Of a stretch of 64,000 nucleotides of DNA, positions 8,394 to 16,914 are shown piece by piece. This stretch comes from Streptomyces netropsis (GTDB taxonomy: Bacteria > Actinomycetota > Actinomycetes > Streptomycetales > Streptomycetaceae). The position numbers and the translations under genes are program-made. Numbering within the stretch: position 1 is the stretch's first letter; the number at the start of each line of letters is the position of its first letter. Under the pieces are notes generated by a model. The model ran no database searches, was not told the origin of the DNA, and saw only the letters and a program-made list of their open reading frames with translations. The stretch lies in contig NZ_JACHJG010000001.1 of NCBI RefSeq assembly GCF_014203545.1, positions 1,018,031 through 1,082,030 of the forward strand, read 5' to 3'.

Positions 8394-8723
8394 ATGGCCA
8401 AACGCACTCACTCGCTGTCCCTGTGGTCCCAGGACTCCGTGCTGTCGATCGGCTCGCGGGGCTCGGTGCTCTCCATCGGCTCGGTCGGGTCCGTCCTGTC
8501 CGTCGGCTCGGTCGGCAGCGCCCTGTCGTTCGGCTCGATCGGCTCCGCCCTCTCGGTGATCTCGGTCGGGTCCTGGCTGAGCACCGGCTCGCTGCTGTCC
8601 GCCCAGTCGCGGTGGTCGGTGCTGTCCGCGCGGTCCCACGGGGGCTTCCTGGCTGCCGGGGTGGTGACGACCGTCGCCTGTGCGACGCTGGCGCACAGGG
8701 CGGGGCGGGGCGGGAAGCGCTGA
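8394..8723 (+). CDS. Small protein with x-S-x triplet repeats and a C-terminal membrane segment
   Basis: 109 residues. After a short basic start, residues 9 to about 75 have Ser at nearly every third position, organised as 9-residue units such as GSVLSIGSV, GSVLSVGSV, GSALSFGSI, GSALSVISV and GSWLSTGSL. A hydrophobic segment (FLAAGVVTTVACATLA) and a basic tail close the protein. Such regular three-residue periodicity suggests a beta-solenoid or polyproline-like rod anchored at a membrane, but this is inference; I recognise no named family. GC-rich third positions and a leaderless promoter support real expression. It follows the methyltransferase gene by 29 nt. Confidence 0.65.
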   Translation: MAKRTHSLSLWSQDSVLSIGSRGSVLSIGSVGSVLSVGSVGSALSFGSIGSALSVISVGSWLSTGSLLSAQSRWSVLSARSHGGFLAAGVVTTVACATLAHRAGRGGKR

Positions 8724-8823
8724 TTCGCCGCTGAGGAGGAGCCGACGCTCCGACTCGCGGAGGGCGCGGGGCGGGACGGCCGGGTCGCGAGCAGGAGGCG
8801 GCTCTCCCTCTCCCGGCCGAGAA

Positions 8824-8851
8824 CGGCCTGAACGGTCTGCCGTTCAGGCCG
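8824..8851. terminator. Hairpin terminator
   Basis: CGGCCTGAACGG (8824-8835) pairs perfectly with CCGTTCAGGCCG (8840-8851) across a 4-nt loop, downstream of the serine-repeat gene. The remaining gap to 9174 contains only a doubtful 38-codon ORF (ATG 8887 to TGA 9003, starting MSHLAEHSVEP), for which I see no supporting motif. Confidence 0.75.
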
Positions 8852-9162
8852 ACGTGCGAGGGCGTGCGACGCGGAATTCTGGTCGTATGTCCCACTTGGC
8901 AGAGCACTCGGTAGAGCCGGTTCCCCCGCACGTCGTCGCGCCGCAGGTCACACCCCTGCGGTGCGGCGGACGCCGGGACGACCACGCCACCCGCCGCGCC
9001 TGAACCCGACCCGGACGAGAGGCGTTTCCGCCAAATGGCGGAGACGGATCGTCATACCGGGCGAGGCGGTAGGCGGCCGTTCCGCACCATCCTTGACCCA
9101 TGAGCCACCCGATAGGCCCTTCGCCGCCGGCGGTGGGCGGCATCCCGCCGACACCCGTCACC

Positions 9163-9168
9163 TACCCT
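9163..9168 (+). promoter_or_regulatory. -10 box of the two-component operon
   Basis: TACCCT ends 6 nt before ATG 9175, pointing to a leaderless transcript that begins with a 15-codon ORF ahead of the histidine kinase. Confidence 0.45.
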
Positions 9169-9174
9169 GTACGG

Positions 9175-9222
9175 ATGATCATCGGACTGCCGGCGCCCGC
9201 CGCCGACGGCCGTGCCGCATGA
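9175..9222 (+). CDS. Candidate 15-residue leader ORF coupled to the histidine kinase
   Basis: ATG 9175 reads M-I-I-G-L-P-A-P-A-A-D-G-R-A-A and stops at TGA 9220-9222, which overlaps the kinase ATG (ATGA). The kinase has no ribosome site of its own, so translation of this leaderless mini-ORF would deliver ribosomes to the kinase start. It could equally be that the kinase really starts elsewhere; no homologue is known to me. Confidence 0.4.
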   Translation: MIIGLPAPAADGRAA

Positions 9223-10490
9223 CGGCCCCCCTCCGACGCCTGGCGGGCGCGACGTTGGGCCGCCGCGCCCGGCTGCGCTGGGTGCATCTGCTCCTCGGCG
9301 GCGCGCTGTTGATGCCGTACTTCCTGCTGGCCAATGTGGTCCTGTCAGTGATCCACGCCGGCAATGACACGTTCCTTCTCATCTCCCCCGTCTGGCAGTT
9401 CATCACCTTGGCGGTGGCCCTCGTGCCGGCCGCGTTGACCGCGCTGTTCCCGCTCGTACGGCCGTTGGAGTCCACCGCGGCGCGGGCGCTGTGCGCTCCG
9501 CGGGGCGCCGAACTGGCCACGCGGCCCAGCGACTCCTGGGCCGCGCGCGGGCGGACGGCCGGGTGGTACACCCTGCACCTGGCGGCCGGCGGCATCGTCA
9601 GCGGCATGTCGTTGTCCGCGCCCCCGGCGGCCCTGCTGCTGATCGCCCTGCCCTTGTGGGGGTCTCCCCGCGTCGAGCAGATGGTCTGGACCCGGTACTT
9701 CGACGGCGCCGGGCTGTTGCTGGCCCCGCTGGCCGGCTTCGCGCTGCTCGCGCTCGTCGTCGGCACGTCCTGGGCGGCCGGAACACTGCTGGCCCGCTCC
9801 GCGCCCGTGCTGCTCGGGCCGACGGCGGCGGACCGGCTCGCCGCCGCCGAGCGGCACGCCCTGCGGCTGGCCGAACGCAACCGGCTGGCGCGCGAGCTGC
9901 ACGACTCGGTCGGGCACGCCCTGAGCGCGGTGACGCTGCAGGCGAGCGCCGCGCGCCGGGTCCTCGACGCCGACCCGGAGTTCGCGCGGCAGGCGCTGGC
10001 CGCGATCGAGGAGACGACGCGCGCGGCCGTCGGCGAACTCGACACCGTGCTGGGCCTGCTGCGCGAGGAAGGACCCGCCTCCGCGGCGCCCGCACCCACG
10101 CTCGCCGACCTCGACGCCCTGCTGGCCCGTACCCGCGCGGCGGGCTGCGAGGTCACCCTCACCGCGTCCACCGCGCTGGAGAAGGTGCCGCCGGTCGTCT
10201 CCCGCGAGGCGTACCGCATCGTGCAGGAAGGGCTGGGCAACGCCCTGCGCCACGCGGGGCAGGTCCCCGTGCGGCTGCGGATCGCCGTACACGACGACGA
10301 CCTGGAGGTCGCCTTGGAAAACCCCGTGTCCCCGGAGTCCGGCAGCACCCGAGGCCGCCCCGGCGGCGGCCGCGGACTGACCGGCATAGCCGAGCGCGCC
10401 CGGCTGCTGCGCGGCGCCAGCACCTCGGGCGCGACCGACGGCACCTGGCGGCTGGCCGTGCGGCTGCCGCTGGAAGGCGGCGTCCGATGA
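9219..10490 (+). CDS. NarL-type sensor histidine kinase
   Basis: 423 residues. The N-terminal half has four to five hydrophobic membrane segments (for example LLLGGALLMPYFLLANVVL and LLLAPLAGFALLALVVG). A HisKA_3 dimerisation domain follows with the phosphoacceptor His in NRLARELHDSVGHALSAV, then a HATPase with the N-box EAYRIVQEGLGNALRHA and G-box GGGRGLTGIAERARLLRG. The short extracytoplasmic loops suggest sensing within the membrane or of cell-envelope stress. The stop overlaps the response regulator start (ATGA). The longer upstream ORF from 8961 is rejected because its extra N-terminus is low quality. Confidence 0.88.
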   Translation: MTAPLRRLAGATLGRRARLRWVHLLLGGALLMPYFLLANVVLSVIHAGNDTFLLISPVWQFITLAVALVPAALTALFPLVRPLESTAARALCAPRGAELATRPSDSWAARGRTAGWYTLHLAAGGIVSGMSLSAPPAALLLIALPLWGSPRVEQMVWTRYFDGAGLLLAPLAGFALLALVVGTSWAAGTLLARSAPVLLGPTAADRLAAAERHALRLAERNRLARELHDSVGHALSAVTLQASAARRVLDADPEFARQALAAIEETTRAAVGELDTVLGLLREEGPASAAPAPTLADLDALLARTRAAGCEVTLTASTALEKVPPVVSREAYRIVQEGLGNALRHAGQVPVRLRIAVHDDDLEVALENPVSPESGSTRGRPGGGRGLTGIAERARLLRGASTSGATDGTWRLAVRLPLEGGVR

Positions 10491-11161
10491 GCGCCCCCGC
10501 CCGCCCGCTGCGCATCGTGCTCGCCGACGACGAGCGGATGGTGCGCACCGCCCTGCGCGCGATCCTGGGCGCCGAGCCGGACCTGGAGGTCGTCGGCGAG
10601 GCCGAGACCGGCGCGGAGGCGGTGTCGGTCATCCGCGAACTGCGCCCCGACGTGGTCCTGATGGACGTCCGGATGCCGCAGATCGACGGCATCCGCGCCA
10701 CCGAGCAGGTGCTGGCCACGATGACCGAGCCGCCGCGCGTCATCGTCGTCACCACCTTCGAGAACGACAGCTATGTGTACGACGCGCTGCGCGCGGGAGC
10801 CAGCGGTTTCCTCCTCAAGCGCTCGGGCGCGGAGGAGCTCGTCTCGGCCGTACGGCTGGTGGCCCGCAGCGACTCGCTGCTCTTCCCCGCCGCGGTGCGC
10901 GCCCTGGCCGCCGAGTACGCGGGGGCCAGGACCGCGCGGGACGCGGCCGCGGCGCTCCGCGCGCGGCTGTCGGAGCGCGAGGCGGCGGTGCTGCGCCTGA
11001 TGGCGACGGGCCTGTCCAACGTGGAGATCGCCGACCGGCTCGCGGTGGGACCGGCGACCGTGAAGACGCACGTCGCGGGGGTGCTCGCCAAACTGGGCGT
11101 ACGGGACCGCACACAGGCGGTCATCGCCGCCTACGAGTGCGGCTTCGTCACGCCGGGATGA
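10487..11161 (+). CDS. NarL/LuxR-family response regulator
   Basis: 224 residues. The receiver domain (1 to about 120) has the acidic pair LADDE, the phosphorylated Asp in DVVLMDVRMPQIDG, a conserved Thr (VVTTFEND) and Lys (GFLLKRSG). The C-terminal LuxR helix-turn-helix has LSEREAAVLRLMATGLSNVEIADRL and VKTHVAGVLAKLGVRDR. It is translationally coupled to the kinase by an ATGA overlap and is its cognate regulator. Target genes are not evident; the TerD gene 75 nt downstream is a candidate by position only. Confidence 0.92.
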   Translation: MSAPARPLRIVLADDERMVRTALRAILGAEPDLEVVGEAETGAEAVSVIRELRPDVVLMDVRMPQIDGIRATEQVLATMTEPPRVIVVTTFENDSYVYDALRAGASGFLLKRSGAEELVSAVRLVARSDSLLFPAAVRALAAEYAGARTARDAAAALRARLSEREAAVLRLMATGLSNVEIADRLAVGPATVKTHVAGVLAKLGVRDRTQAVIAAYECGFVTPG

Positions 11162-11235
11162 GGGCGGCGGCCGTCGGCGAACGGGCTCTCCACGGGTAAT
11201 GGAACCGCAAAGCGCGGTCGCTCGTTACCCGGGAC

Positions 11236-12426
11236 ATGACCGCTATGACACCCGGCTCGAACATCCCTCTCTCCGTCGCGCGCGTGACGGTGGACGTCAC
11301 CGCCCCCGTGCGGCTCGACGTGTCGGGCCTGCTGCTCACCGCCGACGGCAAGGTGCGCTCCGACGACGACTTCGTCTTCTACAACCAGCCCAACGGACCG
11401 GGCGTGACCCACCGCGCGGCGGCGGGCGGCACGGGCGACTCGATCACCGTGGACACCACGGCCGTCCCCGCCGACATCGACAAGATCGTGGTGACCGCCA
11501 GCCTGGACGCCCCGGGCGCGACCTTCGCGGGCACCGAGCCCACCGCGACCGTGCGCGGCGCGGACGACGGCAGCGTCATCGCGACCTTCACCCCGCCCCG
11601 GCTCGGCACCGAGACGGCGCTGGTGACCATCGAGGTGTACCGGCGGGCGGGCGCCTGGAAGGTGCGCGCGGTCGGTCAGGGCTACGCCAACGGCCTGGCG
11701 GGCATCGCCACCGACTTCGGCGTGAGCGTGGAGGAGCCCGCTCCCGTGGCCGCCCCCGCGCCCCCGGTGCAGGCCCCGGCCGCACCCGTCGCCCCGCCGG
11801 TGCAGGCCCCGGCGCCCCCCGCCGCGCCCCCGGCCCCCGCGGCCCCGGGGAAGATCAACCTCGACAAGGGCCGGGTCAGCCTCCAGAAGAACCAGACGGT
11901 CTCCCTCGTCAAGGGCGGCCGCCCGCTCACCCAGTCCGTCAAGATGGGCCTCGGCTGGGAGCCCGCCTACGGCAGCAAGGCCATCGACCTCGACGCCTCC
12001 GTGATCGCCTACGGCCCCAGCCGCAACATGATCGACGCCTGCTACTTCGGCAAGCTCCAGATCCTCAACGGCGCGATCCAGCACTCCGGCGACAACCTCA
12101 CCGGCGAGGGCTCGGGCGACGACGAGGTCATCACCGTCCACATGGGCGGCCTGCCCGCCGAGGTGTCCGGCCTGGTCTTCACGGTCAGCTCCTTCAACGG
12201 CCAGAAGTTCACCCAGGTCGCCAAGGCCTACTGCCGGCTGATGGACGCCCAGACCGGCGAGGAGCTGGTGCGCTTCGACCTCACCGGCGCGGAGCCGAAG
12301 ACGGGCGTGCTGATGTGCAAGTTCATCCGCCAGTTCTCCGGTGAGTGGGAGATGACGGCCATCGGCGAGTACGTGAAGTCGCGCACGGTCCGCGACCTGG
12401 TCAAGCCCGCCGCCGGGGCGCTGTAG
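11236..12426 (+). CDS. Double TerD-domain protein
   Basis: 396 residues with two TerD (tellurium-resistance/calcium-binding) domains joined by a Pro/Ala linker at about 165-205. Domain 1 opens with MTPGSNIPL and contains SDDDFVFYNQPNGPG, the acidic calcium loop. Domain 2 begins GKINLDKGRVSLQKNQTVSL and contains MGLGWEP, SVIAYG and IQHSGDNLTGEGSGDDEVITV. TerD proteins bind Ca2+ and act in stress-response complexes near the membrane. ATG 11236 or 11245 may be the true start; neither has a clear ribosome site. Fused pairs are common in actinomycetes. Confidence 0.88.
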   Translation: MTAMTPGSNIPLSVARVTVDVTAPVRLDVSGLLLTADGKVRSDDDFVFYNQPNGPGVTHRAAAGGTGDSITVDTTAVPADIDKIVVTASLDAPGATFAGTEPTATVRGADDGSVIATFTPPRLGTETALVTIEVYRRAGAWKVRAVGQGYANGLAGIATDFGVSVEEPAPVAAPAPPVQAPAAPVAPPVQAPAPPAAPPAPAAPGKINLDKGRVSLQKNQTVSLVKGGRPLTQSVKMGLGWEPAYGSKAIDLDASVIAYGPSRNMIDACYFGKLQILNGAIQHSGDNLTGEGSGDDEVITVHMGGLPAEVSGLVFTVSSFNGQKFTQVAKAYCRLMDAQTGEELVRFDLTGAEPKTGVLMCKFIRQFSGEWEMTAIGEYVKSRTVRDLVKPAAGAL

Positions 12427-12442
12427 GACGCTGGGGGAGAAG

Positions 12443-12486
12443 GGGCCCGGATCGCCGGCGGCGGAAGCCGACCACGACCCGGGCCC
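12443..12486. terminator. Probable terminator after the TerD gene
   Basis: GGGCCCGG (12443-12450) pairs with CCGGGCCC (12479-12486) with a long loop that can form a smaller internal stem. Confidence 0.45.
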
Positions 12487-12576
12487 TCGCTCTTCAGACG
12501 CCGCCCCGGTTCCCGGCGAGGGCAACCCGTGGCCAAACCCCGCGTACTGCCCATGGACGGGCAGATCGGCACGCCG

Positions 12577-12582
12577 CATAGT
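12577..12582 (+). promoter_or_regulatory. -10 box of the leaderless aminotransferase gene
   Basis: CATAGT ends 6 nt before ATG 12589; no ribosome site lies in that gap. Confidence 0.4.
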
Positions 12583-12588
12583 GGGTGG

Positions 12589-13638
12589 ATGGAGAGCTTG
12601 GCAAGCGCCCACTTCTCGCCCGAGACGACCTATCTCAACACCGCGTCCACCGGCCTCGTCCCCGCCCGGGCCGTCACCGCCATGACCTCGGCCGTCGAGG
12701 CCGCCGCCATCGGGCGGCCCGTCGTCGGGGAGGGATTCGCGGCCGTGGAGGACGCCCGGGGCTCCTTCGCCCGGCTCGTCGGCGTGCCCGCCCGGCAGGT
12801 CGCGGCCGGCGGGTCGGCCGCGGTCTATTGCGGGTTGATCGCCCAGTCCCTGCCGTCCGGAGCGGAAGTACTCGTCGCCGAGGGCGACTTCGCTTCGCTC
12901 GTCAACCCCTTCCACGTGCGCCGCGACCTCCAGCTGCGCACCGCGCCGCTGGAGAAGCTCGCCACCGAGATCCGGCCCGGTACGGCTCTCGTCGCCGTCA
13001 GCGCGGTCCAGTCGGCGGACGGGCGGATCGCCGACCTCGAGGGGATCGGCGCGGCCGCCCGGGCGCACGGGACCCGTACGCTCGTCGACGTCAGCCAGGC
13101 GCTCGGCTGGCTGCCGTACGACGCGAGCGCGCACGACTTCACCGTCGGGGTCGGCTTCAAGTGGCTGCTGTGCCCGCGCGGCGTCGCCTTCCTCACCGTC
13201 CCCGAGGACCTCGGCGGGCTCACGCCCGTCTTCGCCGGGTGGGTCGCGGGGGAGGAGCCCTGGAACAGCTGTTACGGGCCGGTGGAGCGGCTGGCGGAGT
13301 CCGCGCGGCGGTTCGACGAGAGTCCCAGTCTCTTCTCCTATGTCGCCGCCGGTGACAGTCTCGCCCTCATCGAGGAGCTCGGCGTCGAGCGCATCCACGG
13401 CCACAACCGCGCCCTCGCCGACCGCTTCCGCGCCGGGCTCGACGCGCTCGGCCGCCGGGCCGTGCCCGCCGACGGCTCCGCGATCGTCGCCGTCCCCGGG
13501 CTCGGACACGCCGTCGAGCGGCTCACCGACGAGGGCATTCCGGTCAGTGACCGGGCCGGGAACCTCCGCGCGGCGTTCCACCTCTACAACACCTCCGCCG
13601 ACGTCGACCGGCTGCTGGAGGCGCTCGCCCGGTACTGA
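12589..13638 (+). CDS. Class V aminotransferase / cysteine desulfurase-like protein
   Basis: 349-residue PLP enzyme of fold type I, class V. TTYLNTASTGLVP and GGSAAVYCGLIAQSLP are the substrate and cofactor entry motifs. DVSQALGWLPYDASAHDFTVGVGFKWLLCPRG contains the Asp and the PLP-binding Lys (F-K-W). It lacks a free-Cys loop typical of cysteine desulfurases, so an aminotransferase or lyase role is more likely. The start at 12589 rather than 12529 is favoured by the leaderless -10 box and because family members begin near MESLASAHF. It is convergent with ectD, from which a terminator separates it. Confidence 0.82.
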   Translation: MESLASAHFSPETTYLNTASTGLVPARAVTAMTSAVEAAAIGRPVVGEGFAAVEDARGSFARLVGVPARQVAAGGSAAVYCGLIAQSLPSGAEVLVAEGDFASLVNPFHVRRDLQLRTAPLEKLATEIRPGTALVAVSAVQSADGRIADLEGIGAAARAHGTRTLVDVSQALGWLPYDASAHDFTVGVGFKWLLCPRGVAFLTVPEDLGGLTPVFAGWVAGEEPWNSCYGPVERLAESARRFDESPSLFSYVAAGDSLALIEELGVERIHGHNRALADRFRAGLDALGRRAVPADGSAIVAVPGLGHAVERLTDEGIPVSDRAGNLRAAFHLYNTSADVDRLLEALARY

Positions 13639-13645
13639 GCGCGGC

Positions 13646-13684
13646 CGGTACGGCCCGTGCGCGGTGTGCGGACGGGCCGTACCG
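13646..13684. terminator. Bidirectional terminator between the aminotransferase and ectD
   Basis: CGGTACGGCCCGT (13646-13658) and ACGGGCCGTACCG (13672-13684) form a perfect 13-bp stem with a 13-nt loop between two convergent genes. Confidence 0.8.
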
Positions 13685-13696
13685 ATGGCGTTCCGC

Positions 13697-14584
13697 TCAG
13701 CGCACCGGGGTGAAGTCCCGCGCCCCGACGAAATCGGGCCGCGGTGCCGGCGCCGCGAAGGGCGGGCCCGCCGCGTTCTCCACGCTGTTGAAGACGATGA
13801 AGACGTTGCTGCGCGGGAAGGGCGTGATGTTGTCGCCGGACCCGTGCATGCAGTTGCAGTCGAACCAGGTCGCCGAGCCGGCCGGGCCCGTGAAGAGCTT
13901 GATGCCGTGCCGCGCGGCGAGGTCCGTCAGGGCCTCGTCGGACGGCGTGCCCGCCTCCTGCATCCGCAGCGACCGCTTGTAGTTGTCCTCGGGAGTCTCG
14001 CCCGCGCAGCCGAGGAACGTCCGGTGCGAACCGGGCATGATCATCAGCCCGCCGTTGGTGTCGTGGTTCTCGGTGAGCGCGATCGACACCGACACGGTCC
14101 GCATGCCCGGCAGTCCGTCCTCGGCGTGCCAGGTCTCGAAGTCCGAGTGCCAGTAGAAGCCGGAGGCGCCGAAGCCGGGCTTGACGTTGATCCGCGACTG
14201 GTGGACGTAGACGTCCGAGCCGAGGATCTGGCGGGCTCTGCCCACCACCCGGGGGTCGCGCACCAGATCGGCGAAGACCCGGCTGAGCCGGTGGACCTCG
14301 AAGACCGACCGGATCTCCTGCGACTTCGGTTCGACGACCGCCCGCTCGTCGGCCCGTACCGCCGGATCGGCGATCAGCCGGTCGAGCTCGGTGCGCAGGA
14401 CCGTCACCTCGTCCGGGTCGACGAGCCGGTCCACCGTCAGGAAGCCGTCGCGGTCGTAGTCCCGCAGCTCGGCGGCAAGGAGCGGGCCGGGGGCGTCGGG
14501 CGCGGACCACACCACCGGGTCGAGGCGCGGGGTCGACACCTCAACGGCGCCGCGGGTGGGGTACCGGTCGGTGACCGTGGCCAT
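13697..14584 (-). CDS. ectD: Ectoine hydroxylase
   Basis: Fe(II)/2-oxoglutarate dioxygenase converting ectoine to 5-hydroxyectoine, the last step of compatible-solute synthesis. The 295 residues contain the EctD signature segment FYWHSDFETWHAEDGLPGMR, with the iron-binding His-x-Asp (H-S-D), and the distal His in FDCNCMHGSGDNITPFPRSN. It is the fourth gene of the operon, with ATG starting 3 nt after the ectC stop, so coupling is likely. The length is typical. Confidence 0.97.
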   Translation of the reverse strand: MATVTDRYPTRGAVEVSTPRLDPVVWSAPDAPGPLLAAELRDYDRDGFLTVDRLVDPDEVTVLRTELDRLIADPAVRADERAVVEPKSQEIRSVFEVHRLSRVFADLVRDPRVVGRARQILGSDVYVHQSRINVKPGFGASGFYWHSDFETWHAEDGLPGMRTVSVSIALTENHDTNGGLMIMPGSHRTFLGCAGETPEDNYKRSLRMQEAGTPSDEALTDLAARHGIKLFTGPAGSATWFDCNCMHGSGDNITPFPRSNVFIVFNSVENAAGPPFAAPAPRPDFVGARDFTPVR

Positions 14585-14587
14585 GGT

Positions 14588-14986
14588 TCAGCCCTCCTCC
14601 GTCAGCAGCGGGTAGACACCGTTCTCGTCGTGGTCCTCCCGCCCGGTGACCGGCGGGTTGAAGACGCAGACGCAGCGGAAGTCGGTCTTCGGGCGCATCG
14701 TGTGCCGCTCGTGGCCGTCGAGCAGATACATCGTGCCCGGCGTGATCCAGTGCTGCTCACCCGTCTCGTCGTTGGTGAGTTCGGCCTCGCCCTCCACACA
14801 GAGCACCGCCTCGATGTGGTTGGCGTACCACATCGACGTCTCGGTGCCCGCGTAGAGCGTGGTCTCGTGCAGGGAGAAGCCCACGCGCTCCTTGGCGAGG
14901 ACGATGCGCTTGCTCTCCCAGGTGCCGGACGCGGCCTTGACGTGCCGGTCGGTGCCCTCGATGTCCTTGAAGGATCGGACGATCAC
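14588..14986 (-). CDS. ectC: L-ectoine synthase
   Basis: 132-residue cupin enzyme that cyclises N-gamma-acetyl-diaminobutyrate to ectoine with loss of water. It opens [16 protein letters not shown]. Family motifs are [26 protein letters not shown] and the metal-site region [17 protein letters not shown]. It lies 36 nt after ectB. Confidence 0.97.
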   Translation of the reverse strand: MIVRSFKDIEGTDRHVKAASGTWESKRIVLAKERVGFSLHETTLYAGTETSMWYANHIEAVLCVEGEAELTNDETGEQHWITPGTMYLLDGHERHTMRPKTDFRCVCVFNPPVTGREDHDENGVYPLLTEEG

Positions 14987-15022
14987 GGTGGTGCCTTTCT
15001 CTCGGTTACGGGGGGAAGGGGG

Positions 15023-16291
15023 TCAGGCCGTCTCGCGGACCGCCCGGGCGAGGATGCGCAGCCCCTCGTCCAGTTCGTCGGGCGAGACGGTCAGGGCGGG
15101 GAGGAGCTTGACGACCTCGTTGCGGGGGCCGGACGTCTCGATGAGCAGCCCGAGCTCGAAGGCGCGGGCCGCGACGGCCGAGGCGCGCTGCGGGTCGCCG
15201 AACTCCAGCCCCCAGACCAGACCGCGGCCGCGGTGGGTGGTCTCCAGGCCGGGGTGTTCGGCGCGGATCGCGATCAGCGCCTGCTCGATCTGCTCGCCCC
15301 GGACGAGGGTCTGCTTCTCCAGCTGCCCGTCGGCCCAGTAGGTGTCCAGGGCCGCGGCGGCGGTGACGAAGGCGGGGTTGTTGCCGCGGAAGGTGCCGTT
15401 GTGCTCGCCCGGCTCCCACACGTCCAGCTCCGGGCGGAACAGGGTGAGTGACATCGGCAGCCCGTAGCCGCCGATCGACTTCGACAGGGTCACGATGTCC
15501 GGGGTGATGCCCGCCTCCTCGAAGGAGAAGAAGGCGCCGGTGCGGCCGCAGCCCATCTGGATGTCGTCGACGATCAGCAGCATGTCGCGGCGCTTGCACA
15601 GGTCGGCCAGCGCGCGCAGCCACTCCGGGCGGGCCACGTTGATGCCGCCCTCGCCCTGCACCGTCTCGACGATCACGGCGGCGGGGGTGTTCAGGCCCGA
15701 TCCCTGGTCCTCCAGCAGGCGTTCGAACCACAGGAAGTCCGGGACCTGGCCGTCGAGGTAGTTGTCGAACGGCATCGGCGTGCCGTGCACCAGCGGGATG
15801 CCCGCCCCCGCCCGCTTGAAGGCGTTGCCGGTCACCGCCAGCGAGCCGAGGGACATGCCGTGGAAGGCGTTGGTGAAGGACACGATCGCCTCGCGCCCCT
15901 TGACCTTCCGCGCCAGCTTCAGCGCCGCCTCCACGGCGTTGGTGCCCGTCGGGCCGGGGAACATCACCTTGTACGGCAGGTCACGCGGTCGCAGGACGTT
16001 GTCCTGGAAGGACTCCAGGAAGGCCCGTTTCGCCGTCGTGCCCATGTCGAGGCCGTGCGTGATGCCGTCCCGTTCCAGGTAGTCGATCAACGCCCGTTTC
16101 AGGACGGGGTTGTTGTGGCCGTAGTTCAGCGCCCCGGCGCCGGCGAAGAAGTCCAGGTACCGGTGCCCGTCCTCGTCGAACAGGTAACTGCCCTGGGCGC
16201 GGTCGAAGACCGCGGGCCAACTGCGGCAATAACTGCGGACCTCCGACTCCAGGGTCTCGAAGACACTGAGCGCGGGCGGGGTGATGGTCAC
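15023..16291 (-). CDS. ectB: Diaminobutyrate--2-oxoglutarate transaminase
   Basis: 422-residue class III PLP aminotransferase making L-2,4-diaminobutyrate from aspartate semialdehyde. Motifs are FDEDGHRYLDFFAGAGALNYGHNN, MFPGPTGTNAVEAALKLARK, VDDIQMGCGRTG (PLP Asp) and VTLSKSIGGYG (Schiff-base Lys). GTG 16291 is chosen because GGAG lies 6 nt upstream; the TTG at 16303 would contain the ribosome site. Gap of 42 nt from ectA. Confidence 0.96.
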   Translation of the reverse strand: MTITPPALSVFETLESEVRSYCRSWPAVFDRAQGSYLFDEDGHRYLDFFAGAGALNYGHNNPVLKRALIDYLERDGITHGLDMGTTAKRAFLESFQDNVLRPRDLPYKVMFPGPTGTNAVEAALKLARKVKGREAIVSFTNAFHGMSLGSLAVTGNAFKRAGAGIPLVHGTPMPFDNYLDGQVPDFLWFERLLEDQGSGLNTPAAVIVETVQGEGGINVARPEWLRALADLCKRRDMLLIVDDIQMGCGRTGAFFSFEEAGITPDIVTLSKSIGGYGLPMSLTLFRPELDVWEPGEHNGTFRGNNPAFVTAAAALDTYWADGQLEKQTLVRGEQIEQALIAIRAEHPGLETTHRGRGLVWGLEFGDPQRASAVAARAFELGLLIETSGPRNEVVKLLPALTVSPDELDEGLRILARAVRETA

Positions 16292-16333
16292 GGCGTTCTC
16301 CAAGCGGTGTGAGGGGATGTGCGGGCGGGGCTT

Positions 16334-16906
16334 TCAGGCCGCGAGCGGGCCGCCGAGCGGGCCGATGCGGTGCAGCACTTCGGGCTCGTGCCCGGTGCCC
16401 GGGAAGAGGCCGTCGTCGAAGAGGACCTCGCGCTCGACGCCCGTGCGGTGGCGCTCGGCGAACGAGCCGAACAGTCGGTTCGAGGCGGTGTTGCCGGGCG
16501 TGATCGTGGTCTCGACGGTGCGCACGTCCTGCTGTGCGGCGACGCGTCCGACGAGCCCGTCCAGCAGCGCGGCGGCCAGCCCCCGGCCCCGGTGCGGCCG
16601 GTCCACCGCCACCTGCCAGACCACGAGGGTGTGCGGCCGGTCGGGTCGCAGGTAGCCGGTGATGAAGCCGACCGGCTCGCCGTCCCGGTCGCGCGCCACG
16701 ACGGAGGTGGCGGCGAAGTCGCGGCACCACAGCAGATAGCTGTACGAGGAGTTGAGGTCCAGGGCCTCGGAGTCGCGGGCGATGCGCCAGATGGCTGCTC
16801 CGTCCTCGACGCGCGGCGCGTCGAGAACCAGGCCCTCCGGCATTTCCCTGAATTCGCCGGGGCCACGTACGGGGTCTGTTTGTGCGGCTGCATGTGCGGC
16901 GGTCAT
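16334..16906 (-). CDS. ectA: L-2,4-diaminobutyrate acetyltransferase
   Basis: 190-residue GNAT acetyltransferase that makes N-gamma-acetyldiaminobutyrate, the first dedicated step to ectoine. SEALDLNSSYSYLLWCRDF is the EctA-specific substrate segment. VAVDRPHRGRGLAAALLDGLV is the acetyl-CoA loop. The start at ATG 16906 has no ribosome site; a -10 box 8 nt upstream suggests a leaderless transcript, and a palindrome covers that box. First gene of ectABCD. Confidence 0.95.
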   Translation of the reverse strand: MTAAHAAAQTDPVRGPGEFREMPEGLVLDAPRVEDGAAIWRIARDSEALDLNSSYSYLLWCRDFAATSVVARDRDGEPVGFITGYLRPDRPHTLVVWQVAVDRPHRGRGLAAALLDGLVGRVAAQQDVRTVETTITPGNTASNRLFGSFAERHRTGVEREVLFDDGLFPGTGHEPEVLHRIGPLGGPLAA

Positions 16907-16914
16907 GGGGATCG

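Noticed and set aside
8887..9003. 38-codon ORF upstream of the two-component operon
   Set aside because: No ribosome site and no recognisable family; kept only as a note in the neighbouring terminator entry.
11131..13581. 816-codon minus-strand ORF
   Set aside because: Shadow of the TerD and aminotransferase genes.
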